Assembly: GCA_020536535.1 (NCBI GenBank)
Contig: JAHLWZ010000878.1
Span: forward strand, 1-62,481
DNA: 62,481 bases
Direction of reading: 5' to 3'
Origin: Pelomyxa schiedti
Taxonomy: Eukaryota; Evosea; Pelobiontida; Pelomyxidae
In this document: positions 20,825 through 31,395 of the stretch, piece by piece
Layout: the number at the start of each line of letters is the position of its first letter
How positions within the stretch are numbered: position 1 is the first letter of the stretch
Made by a program: the position numbers and the translations under genes
Notes under the pieces: model-generated
Database searches by the model: none
What the model saw: only the letters and a program-made list of their open reading frames with translations
What the model was told of the DNA's origin: nothing

Positions 20825-21043
20825 TCTGTTATTATGGTTCTTGGAATTGTGCAACCATCAATTCCCTCCAGTGACAAAGCAGGATGGTTGAAGTAGTGCC
20901 ACAGCCCGCAACTGTGAGGGCAAATTCCAAAAAGAATGTGGCTAACAATTACAGGTTGGTGCCCTTCTTTTACTTTCTTAGGTAAAAGGATTGAGAGTGT
21001 GAAGATTGCTGAGGTTTTTTTGTTGAGAGAGGAGGATTCCATG
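20825..21043. other. Intergenic between CLPTM1-like 3' end and EF-hand gene 5' end
   Basis: About 220 nt with no gene. It should hold the 3' UTR of the CLPTM1-like gene and the promoter of the EF-hand gene. Confidence 0.5.
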
Positions 21044-23271
21044 TCAGTGGTCATCACGGTTGTTGGAGACGCCGTACTTCCACTTCTGAACAAGGTACAC
21101 TAAGAACATGACATCTGCATTTCACGTAAGCTCTACCCAAAATCAATTTGTAGGAACTTTACCATTACTGAAGAGCGAGATACGGTGCATGACGGGCATT
21201 TTGAGGAGAAAGGGGTAAAAGTCGTCACTTATAGCTTCCAAGGCCTTGCCTAAGCCACCCCAGGGCAGGGGGAGCACGGACTGAATCATTCGTATTGTCA
21301 CTTACATGCGTGTTTGAATATCCAAACCTTGAACTTGTAATTAATGTACAACTGTGGAACGATCTTGAGAAAAGAAAGCAAGTAGGCTGCTGCCGCGGCG
21401 CCCGAAAGAACTCTAAGTCAACTTGTTAGCAACACTGAGTGTTGATGTTGTTGTCAATACCTCGAGTAGATGCCCCTTTGGGTTGCGAACATCAGCGTCA
21501 ATTCAAAACATAGAATAACAGGTGCAGAGAACCAACGTAAAAGAAATCGCATTGCCTGTTGGTCGTATTCTTTTGTTCTACTATGTGCAACACTCTGCTT
21601 CAAAATCTTTTCATTTTGTCACATTCATTGATTTGGTCTGAGAAGGTACATACGAAAAGTTTTGAGGCTCGGGCAAGCTTCCAGAGAGCCAATATCAGTG
21701 CAATGCCATTGATAATAATGTTAAACGTACTCCTGTTATCACTGTCGAGGAGGTAGAGGAAAATAATTGACTGACAGGCAGTGTCAAGAATGAGAGACGT
21801 AACTGAGGTACCAGCAACAGAGTTCAAGGTTCTCCAGAAGGAGAAATCTGGAAGATGAATGTTACCTGAGTTGGTTATGGGTTTTAAGATTTTCACCACC
21901 CTTCCAAAGACTAATGGCACCAAGGCAAGTGCTTACAACTGAAATACAGGTGATGAACGACCAGAGAGGGATATCATTGAGGATTTGCTGTGAAAACGAT
22001 TGAATCAGTTATCTACAAAGGGAAGTAGAAAACCATCATTTCGGGATACATCTGCCATAGCAATATCTGTTCGGGTGGTGAATATACAGATCAAAAAGGA
22101 GAGGTTCACTACGTTGCGTGCAAAGTCTCCAGTAACTGTGCGGAACCTCAGCCTTAGCGGTAGTGTGGAAGAGGTGTCATCAATGGCGATCCAGTTTCGC
22201 TCAGAGAGGTGTTTGTTGTCGGCCAGGAGGATTGGCCAGAACCTTGTTTGGCATGAGCACACTCGCACACGCGCGAAAATCCTAGCACTCACCATGCATT
22301 CTCCAAGTCGTATTGCATTTGTCCCAGGGCCTCATGGCACACAAATTCAGGAGAAACAGGTGATAGCAGGTGAATGTTAAGTTCGGGAATCCAGTATGGG
22401 TAAAAAACGGGCTGTGATGAGAGTTGATCTAATGACAAAAGAAAAGATCTCATGCATTGTCACATTCAGTGCCGTGGTGCCAACACCAAAATGGATTTGA
22501 CTTTGTCGCGTAATGCACAAGGGCTGAAGGGTCCCAAAATTCAATTCTTTCTTAAGAAGGGGTGTTTGGTGGGGAGACTTACGTTTTGCGACGTGCAGCA
22601 TGCTCTGTAACGTGGTTTGCCTGCTCAGGAATATGTGGGCGTAGACCGTTGAGTTTCTGCTAAGTACGGAAGGAGGTATTTGTACTTCTGTGTCCAAAGC
22701 CCGTCGGTTGCCTCTGCGGGGCTCGTCTGTGATGTATCTAAGCAGGAAGGTGGTGAAGAGAGCACTTAGTTGTCATGTACGTAGTGGAAAAAGGCATCCC
22801 ACCTCTCAGTCCAAATAAAATCCCCTTTGCCACAACCAGCAATCTCCAATGTATCCGTCAAACACACGCTGAGGACCTGCCCAAGAAAACTAAGTAAAAC
22901 CAGTAGTTCTCCACCAACCACCGGCGGCGCCCCGCAACTACCCACTCACCCACTCGCCCACTCGCCCACTCGCACACGCGCGCACACACCAGCGGCTCGC
23001 CGGGGCGTATGGCGCACTGCCACGGCTTGTCCCCAGCAGGCACGACGCCGCTCGCCGACCACGCCACCATCGCACTCCGCACCGTCATGAGCACACTTGC
23101 CGCCAGAAGCGCCGCCCCGATGTGCCGGCACGGCTCGGGGCGGGGCCGCTGCTGCTGCGCCGAAACGGTGTCCGGCGGCGCCGCGTAATGGGGCAGCACA
23201 ATCTGCCGCGCCCACGCTCGTATTCGCGCACGTGCTCCCTCGCTGTGGGTTGTCCTACCGGCCACGTCCAT
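21044..23271 (-). CDS. CLPTM1L: CLPTM1-family multi-pass membrane protein
   Basis: Minus-strand exons match the CLPTM1/CLPTM1L family in order. After a first exon with an N-terminal membrane anchor (about residues 50-72) comes the luminal domain with NSTVYAHIFLSRQ. Later exons hold transmembrane segments, including the stretch ending in IIFLYLLDSDNRSTFNI and GIALILALWKLARA. The C-terminal block has LPWGGLGKAL, LKMPVMHRIS and FLVYLVQKWKYGVS, the most conserved part of the family, and the stop follows shortly after. CLPTM1 proteins sit in the ER and Golgi; CLPTM1L has been reported as a lipid scramblase for GPI precursor synthesis, and CLPTM1 retains receptors in the ER. Start is the first ATG of the GC-rich first exon; an upstream exon cannot be excluded. 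Confidence 0.85.
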
Positions 23272-23546
23272 GTGCCGCGTCGATGAAGGGAGTTTGGTAT
23301 ACACGGATTATGTCGTCTCCACTTTTGAGAACAGCCCAACCAACTTGGTGGCTGTGTCACACAAACGCGGAAATACAACTCGAGATGCCAACCCACGCAG
23401 GGGAGTGATGTCATTGTTCATTTGTGAAGAACCTCCGCTTGTCCCCGCCCTCATTTCCGCAAAAAAAAAAAAAAAAAGCGCGATGATGGTGCCGTTTATA
23501 AACAAACGGGCGCATGGAGATCTGAGCAGACATTGTGCAAAGAAAA
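23272..23546. promoter_or_regulatory. Divergent promoter region with a 16-A tract
   Basis: This stretch separates the divergent CLPTM1-like and deacetylase genes. It contains an uninterrupted A run at about 23461-23476. Poly-A/T tracts also sit by the starts of the DUF1848/MIOS pair, so they may be promoter elements. Confidence 0.4.
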
Positions 23547-25410
23547 ATGAGAAAGGATAATCTGGTCTTGTGCACGTCGGTTTGTGGTTTGGCTCTGTTG
23601 TTTTGCTGTGTTGAATGCAGTGGTTCCACGTACCCATGCGACGGGCGAGCTGGGTTTTGGTGCACAACTGACGGTACGCACGACTCCTCCTACTACTACG
23701 AATGCCGCTCTTCCTCATTCTGGGTACACCCTTTTTTTTTCCCCTTTTGGTTACTTTCTCCCTGTTTACATTCCCGCAGAAATGGATGCCGTCGTCGCTG
23801 TTGAAGTACTTCGAGGGATGGCGCAAGTGCGGCACCGGTACATCGTGTATGGTCGGGGGATATCACCTATCGAACGCGTGCACCAAGAGCTTATGTGGGA
23901 ACGGAGTATGCGAGTCGCCAGAAACATGCACATCGTGTCCCGCAGATTGCTGGCAGTGCGGATGTGATACATCCACTTGCAAGTAAGAGCGAGCTAGTAG
24001 ACTTCTTCATGGGAATGCTGTACCTACCATTACACAGATTGCCCAATTGTAAGTGCGCAGACCTCGCGATCCCTGGCGGACTTGCCTTGGAAGAAACCCC
24101 GCAATTTGTTGTTCTAACTTTGGATGATTATATCAACGATGATGTCTGGCCCGAGATAGAATCTGTCATGAAAAATAGTGAGTGTCAACCTCGTATTCTA
24201 GTTTTAAACTTCATACAGGTCCACGCGATGCCCTTTCATGTCCTCCCCGCACAACACTCTTCATGCACGGATATGGTCAGCACTATGACTTAATTGAGAA
24301 GTTATTGGAAATGGGGGGTGAACTTGCCTGTCATACAGCCACACACGCTACTTCATATACAACTACTTTGAAGGTTCTCTCTCCCAACAATCTGCTACGT
24401 TCCAGTGACTGGGTTTTTCCAGGAATGGAGGAAACAGATTTCCATATCGAACAATTGCTTAAACAAGTTAGTTGAGGTAAATCACACACTTTCTGGCAGT
24501 AGGGCTCCGTTTTTGTTTTGGAGTGCTACCATGATGAAGGTTTGTTGCATCAAATGATGCAGGAATCGTTTGGACTAAACTACATCCACCAGGCCCTAGC
24601 TGCTGAAGGAGTAATGTGGGACAGTAGTATTATATGCAACTATGAGGATCATGGAGGGTGGCCCTGGCCTTTTCTTGTCCAATATGGCATACCTAAGTTG
24701 AGCTATTTTGCTGAAGCTGTTCCATCGTCGGAGAAGATATGGGAGTTACCTCTATATGCTCCATTGAATGCAAGCATTTCAGTTGCTAATCCTGTAACAG
24801 CTTACTTTTTCTAACAGCCAAATACGAACTCATCAGAGGAGTGCATGGACCCACTTGATAACTGGACACCCAACGATATCCTGCCAATGCTCAAATCCAG
24901 CTTTGAAAAACATTACAGAACAAACCGTGCTCCATACGGCATTTATTGGCACCCAGCAAGTAATTATGTCTTCATTCCAATTTTTCCCCTCTAAAACAGT
25001 TCCCTAGCTCTGACGAGACTGGCGAGATCGTCACTCCTGATCAACTTCCTTAAGTTCACACAACAGTTCTCCGATGTGTATTACGGTTCACCACTCAAAA
25101 CATACTTAAAGGATTCTAAACTCAAATAGCTACCATGTCAGAGGTTGTAGACTGGGTGAGGTACCCAAAGCCCGCAAGCCAATTTAGGTTTGTTCCATTT
25201 GTCGGTGCACTGGATACCTGACATCCACTCTCAAATCACAGGTCTTCTGGGGGCTTCAACTGTGGGGACGTGGTGGTGAATGTAGACAATGACCTGCAGT
25301 GTATGCACGGCTACGCTTCCAATGCCACGGTTTGCGACTGTGCGGACACCTCCCTCAGACTATGCACCAAGTGCCCACCAGCCGACTATGTTGTTGGCGA
25401 TTTATGTTAA
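23547..25410 (+). CDS. Secreted polysaccharide (chitin) deacetylase-like protein
   Basis: The protein begins MRKDNLVLCTSVCGLALLF, a signal peptide. A cysteine-rich module follows at about 23,890-23,975 with CGNGVCESPETCTSCPADC, a pattern common in secreted proteins. The NodB-like domain has VVLTLDDYINDDVWPEIES (catalytic and metal-binding Asp pair), then TLFMHGYGQHYDLIEKLLE and ELACHTATHAT, where H-x3-H would bind the metal, then GMEETDFHIEQLLKQ. Later exons carry APYGIYWHPA and a C-terminal cysteine-rich tail ending KCPPADYVVGDLC. The layout (signal peptide, Cys-rich module, deacetylase, Cys-rich tail) resembles chitin deacetylases that modify cell walls or extracellular matrices. The substrate is not shown by the sequence. 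Introns are about 50-70 nt. Confidence 0.82.
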
Positions 25411-25824
25411 AAAAAAAATCCTTCTTGGAACTGAGTTTCTTTCGAAGCTTTCGAAATGTGGAAAAAACACGGGATCCCAGCAACAAAACAACCGGCGGGT
25501 TATTAATATACGATCCCAGATACATTGAGTCACCTTCAAATCTGGTAGCCTCCACCTGACCGGCGAGCCATTCCCAGTGGCAGTGTTGGTTTTGCACCTA
25601 GCTTTTATTAAAGTTGAACAAAACTGGCAAGGACACTCGAAGTAAATTTTATGGGTTTTTTCCTCTGCATGACTTGAGTTTTTCGAGTTCGTTATGGTGA
25701 AGGTTAACTGTGGTGCTGTCTATGTTAGGTAGGGAGCACAGGCGGAGATGAAGGTTTTCTTTGAGGCAGGCATTTCAGTGTACTGATGGAGAGGTGCTGC
25801 AGGTGCCACCGGTGCAGTTGTAAA
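25411..25824. other. Convergent 3' region with minus-strand poly(A) signal
   Basis: No convincing gene. A minus-strand AATAAA lies at 25604-25609 and would serve the gene that ends at 25825, giving it a 3' UTR of about 220 nt. The plus-strand deacetylase must also terminate here. Confidence 0.5.
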
Positions 25825-26235
25825 TCAGTCCCAGGGTTCTAAAGTGCAGTGAAGGTCCCGTTTGTGCCACCAGGCAACAGGACTCTTCTGATCATCTCCC
25901 TTGAAGCGAACGGCATGAACCAGCTTTGGGCACACAGGGTGGGAGGTGTGCAAGGGCTGTGTGTGCTGTGGGGTTGGCGGAACTACATAAAGAGGAAGGA
26001 AGACGCCACTGCTGCTGTCCACGACGATCGGCGTGTTAACGCTCCCGCCCCAATGGTTGTCGAACTGTGGGGGCGGCGGAGGACCTCGGCGGCTTTGGTC
26101 TGCGTGTACACTGCGCCGTGGAGGTGCCGGCTGTAGAGAGATCTCACCGCAAACAAGGGGACTTGCGCCGCACAACAACAACCACAACAACAGCAGCCGC
26201 CGCCTATTCTCACGCCCCCTCCTCCTCCCAATCAT
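25825..26235 (-). CDS. Small secreted Pro-rich protein, unknown
   Basis: An intronless frame of 136 residues. The first ATG gives MIGRRRGRENRRR followed by LLLLWLLLCGASPLVCG, a signal peptide or membrane anchor with a strongly basic front. A Pro-rich segment follows (RRGPPPPPQFDN), then PLYVVPPTPQHTQPLH and a cysteine-poor C-terminus ending LHCTLEPWD. No family is recognised. The frame crosses the left arm of a 170-bp inverted repeat, and the open frame actually continues upstream to 26538 through the right arm. Because much of it is repeat, the coding call is tentative; a minus-strand AATAAA downstream supports transcription in this direction. Confidence 0.4.
   Translation of the reverse strand: MIGRRRGRENRRRLLLLWLLLCGASPLVCGEISLQPAPPRRSVHADQSRRGPPPPPQFDNHWGGSVNTPIVVDSSSGVFLPLYVVPPTPQHTQPLHTSHPVCPKLVHAVRFKGDDQKSPVAWWHKRDLHCTLEPWD
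25954..26123 (+). repeat. Inverted repeat, left arm (170 bp)
   Basis: Reverse complement of 26291-26460 over 170 nt with one mismatch seen (G against A near the outer end) and no gaps. The spacer is 167 nt. On the minus strand this arm codes for part of the small Pro-rich protein. Confidence 0.93.
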
Positions 26236-26290
26236 GTTGTCCAACAACAAGCCTACTGGACAATCTTGTGACTGTGAGATCTCGCCTCTA

Positions 26291-26460
26291 CTCCACGGCG
26301 CAGTGTACACGCAGACCAAAGCCGCCGAGGTCCTCCGCCGCCCCCACAGTTCGACAACCATTGGGGCGGGAGCGTTAACACGCCGATCGTCGTGGACAGC
26401 AGCAGTGGCGTCTTCCTTCCTCTTTATGTAGTTCCGCCAACTCCACAGCACACACAGCCC
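26291..26460 (-). repeat. Inverted repeat, right arm (170 bp)
   Basis: Partner of 25954-26123. It is bracketed by an imperfect 20-nt direct repeat, CTTGTGACTGTG followed by (A/T)GATCT(C/T)G, at 26265-26284 and 26468-26487. This suggests that the arm was inserted or copied into that site. Confidence 0.93.
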
Positions 26461-28230
26461 CCCGGTCCTTGTGACTGTGTGATCTTGGGGTTTTTTTTGG
26501 GATTTATGTTGTAAAAGCTTCCACAAAAAATCTGACAAAAAACTTTTATTCTGGGAGAATACAAGATTTTAACGATCCAGAGAGCACAAGTGGTAGGGAC
26601 ACCCAGAAAATTGTGTGCGTCTGTGTTGTGGAATTTGTCTGGAACTCTGGCTACTCTGTCAATAAAAAAGCTGAATATTAATATCGTTATCATCCAAGCA
26701 ACATCAAAAAATGTGCTGAGCATCCTTCCCAGGCTGCATTTTATACGAGAAGTTACTTTTTACTATCAAGTCTTACCAACTTAATCCCCTGACAAAGGTG
26801 AACCAGAAGGTGTATGTGTTGATACTGTTGTCAAAATCTATTGAAAGATTGAAAGGAGTTTTACGAAAAGAAGGGTTTATGGTGTACTTAAAACATCTCA
26901 AAGGTTTTTTTTAAAGATTAAGTTGAAGCTGGTACACCAATATGGCTCCTCACAAGGAATACAAGTTTCATCAAACTGCAAACACAGGGTAAAAACAGTT
27001 ACTTACAGTAGTTTTGTTAGTGAATATTCAAGTAAAGTTTTGCTAGAGTACTTTCTAGTAGTTTGTCTAGAATAGGTAAAGTTCTTCGCATTTGGTTGGG
27101 CACAGTTTATAATATCCACAGGTGGCCATAACATCATCCCCCAAGTGCAAGCAAGCACTTGGATGAGAGTGGTTGAGAGGAACGAATAGGCTAACACACT
27201 GGGAGGGAGTTACAGCAGCAGCTGCCTCATTCTTACAAGGAGGAGGAGAGCACGTGAAATTGGAAATTTGACACCCTTTCCCAGTCTACCTGGCGTGACG
27301 CAATTGGCACCGCAGAGCACTTCCACTGAACCTACGGAAAATTGAGCGGAAGAGTAAAAAAGGTTGGCTGTATTACACACACTTATCACAAACACCATGA
27401 GGGTAACAGCGATTCAGTGCGCCATGTTGCTAAATCTGTGTTAATCCTCTGTGTATTACATTAATTGAATTACCAAGGCTCTGTGACATGAGCACTCACT
27501 ACGGAATTTAAAATTCTTTTTCAACCATCATAATAGGAGAACAGCAGCACAGGGCACATTTTCCAGCTGCTACGATTCATCACAGTGGGTCACGCACCCC
27601 CAGTGCAACCGTTTGGGCAGCAGGAGGAATCTGAGGGTGGGGAAAAAAAGATATGAGATAGGAGGAAGTGGGAAAGAGTAGTTCTGCCTCCATACCAACT
27701 GGAGTTCCGGTACAATTTTTTTAGGGGCAGTTGCATAAAGAAGTATGAGGGATTTTCCCAACTGTCCTCCTCCTATTTGAGCAAATACATTGTGGCAGAC
27801 CATCAGCACCAAGTCTACATTCTATCGGCAGAAAGGTCCCTCCTTGGAGATGTGTGCATGAATGGTGAAAAAGAGGAGTCATCTTGCAAGCGGGCTGTGG
27901 CGGTACACAAGCAATACTGAGATGATACACCAAATTTCGAAAATTACAGCCAGTTCGGTACGGTTTGATTCAGCAGGGGATTCTGGGAGGAGGTTTTAAT
28001 GAAAACTGGAATTTGAAGACTTACGGAAAAGGCCTGCCTCTAGCGTATTGCCTTCGTCAGCTGAAGCATTGCCTAGATGAAATAAGGCTGTGTGTCAATT
28101 GATTAGACAAACAATTGAATGAACACAGAAGTAGGACAGCTAATGTGTACCAGACAGAAAAATCACACACCACAGTAAAACAGCAACGGAGCGTAGTCGA
28201 AAAGTGAGCTGACTTGGTTGGCCCGCCTCG
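26430..28230 (-). CDS. Uncharacterised Cys-rich, probably membrane protein (structure unresolved)
   Basis: Several minus-strand open pieces look coding but I cannot join all of them. A Cys-rich exon at about 27,920-27,730 has SIACVPPQPACKMTPLFHH and LPQCICSNRRR. A short exon near 27,340-27,295 has VEVLCGANCVTP. An exon near 26,990-26,920 has FDETCIPCEEPYWCTSF. The last two exons join well across an intron with GTAAGA and CAG borders: FRKTPFNLSIDFDNSIN and TFWFTFVRGLS, then RMLSTFFDVAWMITILIFSF, a transmembrane segment. The first exon may lie near 28,245-28,165 (MSVTETRRANQVSS). The cysteine-rich part suggests an ectodomain. The last frame runs into the right arm of the inverted repeat at 26460, so the natural C-terminus may have been altered. 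Confidence 0.4.
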
Positions 28231-28288
28231 TTTCCGTCACGCTCATGTTTGTCGCGCAAGCTTTTCACCTTGCACTGTGTATGTAGTA

Positions 28289-28468
28289 ATGGTACCAACA
28301 AGAGCCAATAAGACGCGAGCCAAGAAAAAACGGATGACGGGCACACAACGGCGCATTGCAGAAGGGCCCAACACGAATCTAGCCCAAAAAGGTTCAGCCC
28401 GAAACACTGCCATTGCAGTGTCAAAACCAAAGCACGTTGTAACTGAACCAGAACCCATGGGCTTGTGA
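28289..28468 (+). CDS. Short basic protein, faintly RAMP4/SERP-like
   Basis: A 59-residue frame rich in Lys and Arg. The segment TQRRIAEGPNTNLAQKGSA has the spacing of the N-terminal RAMP4/SERP motif (R-I-A ... N ... K/R-G), a tail-anchored protein of the ER translocon. However, the C-terminal membrane anchor that follows in that family is absent: a TGA comes right after EPMGL, and no downstream exon with a hydrophobic stretch was found before the next gene. It could be a truncated relative, an unrelated small nuclear protein, or an exon of a model I failed to resolve. Confidence 0.35.
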   Translation: MVPTRANKTRAKKKRMTGTQRRIAEGPNTNLAQKGSARNTAIAVSKPKHVVTEPEPMGL

Positions 28469-28612
28469 AATCTATTCAAGTGAACATGTCAGTAGTGTTG
28501 ACGCCACGACGAAAGCGAACGATCCTCATCAGACAAGCAAGTTGGGGGCAAGAATAAAGATTGATTTGTTTGTACAAAATTCCGTGTGAGGTGACGTGCG
28601 TCGTAGAACAAA

Positions 28613-29762
28613 ATGGGGGGAGTTATTGGAGCGTTTATGAGATCCGACGAGGTTATGGCGTCCCTGGAAACTAAGCCAATGAAGTTCCACGCTTATTTCG
28701 CAATTATTGTTTCAGCAGCACTTTTTGTTGGTGGGCATGCCAAACACTATGACGTCTGAATGATGGGAAAAAGCAATTGAAAGGGATTGATTTTGTTTTC
28801 AATTGTCAGGGTGGACTATCATACAAGTCATCTCGCCAATGATAGTTCCTTGGTTTATTTTCCCTGTTTCTTTCTTTGCAATTACGCTTGCTGCCCATTT
28901 TTACTTGCTCATTAGACCGATGGAATGGCTTCAGGTAAATTTTCCTTTTTCTTACAAATTTATGTCACTTTGTTACACAGCTTCACGTTGTAGCTTTCGT
29001 ATCCGTGAATGTATCTCTTTTTGTGACATGGTCCTGTGTTGTGAAAGAGCATCCTTGGTTTGCCTATGTTGCACTTGCTTGGGCCATTCCTTTTTCTTGC
29101 CATTTCTTAAGCAGGCTCACCTCTTCATGTACTCTGTTACTGTCTCTTCACTTTCTATCACTCAAGAATTTTGGCAGCTAAATTACTTTTAATGCACTGC
29201 AGTGCCTTCTTCTTTGTCAACGGCCTGTGCTTTCTTGCTTGGATGGATTTTTCAACACCTGAAAACATTTGGTTTGTATTTGTTTTCATGGTCCTGTCTC
29301 TGCTATTATTTTTGCACTGTGCTCTCACCAATGGCTTCTCAATGGTACTCCAGCTCAAATCCTTTCCCCTAACCTTTTGTGCAGTTCTACATTCACGCGT
29401 TTATTTTCTTTGATGTAAACTTGATTCTATTCTTTGTTTGGGTCATTATTGACTCCACCCTCCCCTGGATATCAGTCCCCGTAATAGTATGCTCATTTCT
29501 CTTCTCTTACCCAGGTTTAATCTTTATGTCACAAGATATGGGGATCCCTCTTGGGTGTGCACTTCAAGCTTGCAAAACCCACCCCCAAATCACAACCTCC
29601 ACCATTTAACCTGCACCAAGAGTTTGTGATCGGTATGCCTTTTTCACTCCCTTCTTATCTCACATAAATCCAATACAATCACATGCCAACCACACAGAGC
29701 ACCCAGAAGACGAAATCATCACTCCTGGTGTTCCAATTGTCACAGGCACACAAGCACTTTAA
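28613..29762 (+). CDS. Membrane protein with four tandem 2TM-domain units
   Basis: Six spliced exons give about 240 residues. The 2TM pattern (His or Tyr near the start, a helix, a PWF turn, a second helix ending in H) occurs four times. Unit 1: FHAYFAIIVSAALFV then PWFIFPVSFFAI and AAHFYLL. Unit 2: LHVVAFVSVNVSLFVTW then HPWFAYVALAWAIPF and CHFLS. Unit 3: LLLMHCSAFFFVNGLCFLAW then NIWFVFVFMVLSLLLFLHC. Unit 4: FYIHAFIFFDVNLILFFVW then LPWISVPIWGSLLGVHFKL. Unit 4 is complete only with an acceptor at about 29539. A Pro-rich cytosolic tail ends ITPGVPIVTGTQAL. The domain is typical of bacterial sensors, where it occurs once; eight helices in a row are unusual. Function unknown. It ends 59 nt before the next gene. 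Confidence 0.75.
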
Positions 29763-29821
29763 TAGATTTTCAAATTCTATGTGGCCCTGTTTTTGTACTA
29801 TCAAAAAAACAGGAAAAAACC

Positions 29822-31163
29822 ATGGCCACGACGCCGGGAATTGGGGCAGATGCGGGGCCGGACGTAGGCAATTGTGGGACGACTACTACTACGACGACCA
29901 CGAGTTGTGCTGGGACACCAACCGGGGAGTGGTTGTCATCAGCAGTGGCACTCCGGGAATTGATGTCAATGGGGGGCCCTCTCGTAGACATACGCAAAGA
30001 GAGCGAGTACTCACTAGGCCACGTCATTGGGGCAACAAACGTGCCGCTGGACCAGCTGTTTGACCGTAGATGCGAGATGCCGCCCAGGTTACCGTCCTCG
30101 GTATGCGATATTCGTTTTCGTATTGACGTAGTTTGTGTTTCTATTGTTATTATTGAAAGTGACACTACAAATTCCCCTCCCTCCCTGATACATTCGGTTC
30201 TATTGGTTAAGGCATTTTAAAAGGAAATAAAGAAATAGTTATAGGGTAATCATATGCCTTGTGGAGATGTCTTTTTTCCCCACCTATTAATACCTTAGCC
30301 ACCCACAGAACTAAACTTGATGGGAGGGCGGGACGAGGACTTGGTTTTAGCAAAAAAAATTTTAGAGGATACACACTATTTAATCAGACAAATGTGGCTA
30401 TGCTCACCAGAACTTCGCCAAGGTGAATTTTATCCCCATCACATTTTGCACTAAAAAATTCTCAAAAGACACATCTGCACTTTGGGAAGTGAACACCAAG
30501 TCCAGACGTCTTTGGAACCCAAATCCATTCTTGATGTCAGTGATTGACACCGTGGAAGCAAAGCTCTCCCACCAGACTCCTAGGCGTGCGGTTGACGTGG
30601 CCTGCGGAAGTGGCAGGTTCCATCGCCTACAATACTTACTTATGCTTATTTCTGTGACAGAGATTCCGTATTTTTACTTGAAAGAGGCTGGAATGTTGTG
30701 GGAATTGATTTCAACCCGCACCTCTTGGCATTGGCAACCACTTTTGCATCTCGATTTATTCCGGATACAGCAGCCAGGTTCTCAGTAAGTTGTATCGATC
30801 TGGAAGACCTCCCCACCGCCTTGAGCAAGTTACCACCAAGGGCCGACGTAGTTCACGTTGCACGCTATCTTCATCGACCGTTACTGCCACACCTCCGGGA
30901 TTTTGTTTTACCTGGAGGGTATGCAATTATTCGAGACTGAGTTCAACCTTCTCATTCTCATCAGGTTTATCATTTACCACACCTTTATGGAACCAGCTGT
31001 TGGAAAACCAAACAAAATCAAACACCTCCTTCACAAAGGCGAACTATTGGATAATTTCGGACCGTCCCATGGCTTCACTGTCATTGACTACCGAGAATCC
31101 ACCCTCGAAGATAGGCGCCACGTGCAATTCATTTGCTCACAAAAGAACCCCGATGCCTCTTAA
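29822..31163 (+). CDS. Rhodanese-like domain fused to SAM-dependent methyltransferase
   Basis: Start at ATG 29822 after a poly-A stretch. A Thr-rich leader is followed by a rhodanese fold: LSSAVALRELMSMGGPLVDI, then SEYSLGHVIGATNVPLDQLF. The loop that should carry the catalytic Cys reads GGRDEDLVLAKKILED, with no Cys. After a linker (SRRLWNPNPFL) comes a class I methyltransferase with motif I RAVDVACGSGR, the acidic end of strand 2 in ERGWNVVGIDFNPH, an SCIDLEDLP segment and a post-motif strand RADVVHVARYLHRPLLPHL. The C-terminus, DYRESTLEDRRHVQFICSQK, is TehB/UbiE-like. The methyl acceptor is unknown. At least four introns interrupt it. The rhodanese part may serve as a binding rather than a catalytic module. 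Confidence 0.8.
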
Positions 31164-31395
31164 TAAAGTGATTCGTCCCAACCCCTGTAAGGTAATTGGC
31201 GAAGCACCAGGTCACTCTGACATTGCAACTGAAAAACAGAGTAAATTTTAAAAAAGAATTCAAAAAAGAAAAAATCTTGTGACGGTGGTGCCGGTGTGTA
31301 TCACGACACTTGTTGTTTTTTTTTTCCTTTTGTAGTTTACGTGCAAGTATTCGACTCGATGCCGGCATCACTTCTCAACATTCACCGGCAGATAA

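Noticed and set aside
27003..27197. Hydrophobic frame with the segment LIQVLACTWGMMLWPP as a transmembrane exon
   Set aside because: A competing frame in the same bases is Cys-rich and equally open at the start. I could not decide between them, so no helix is claimed there.
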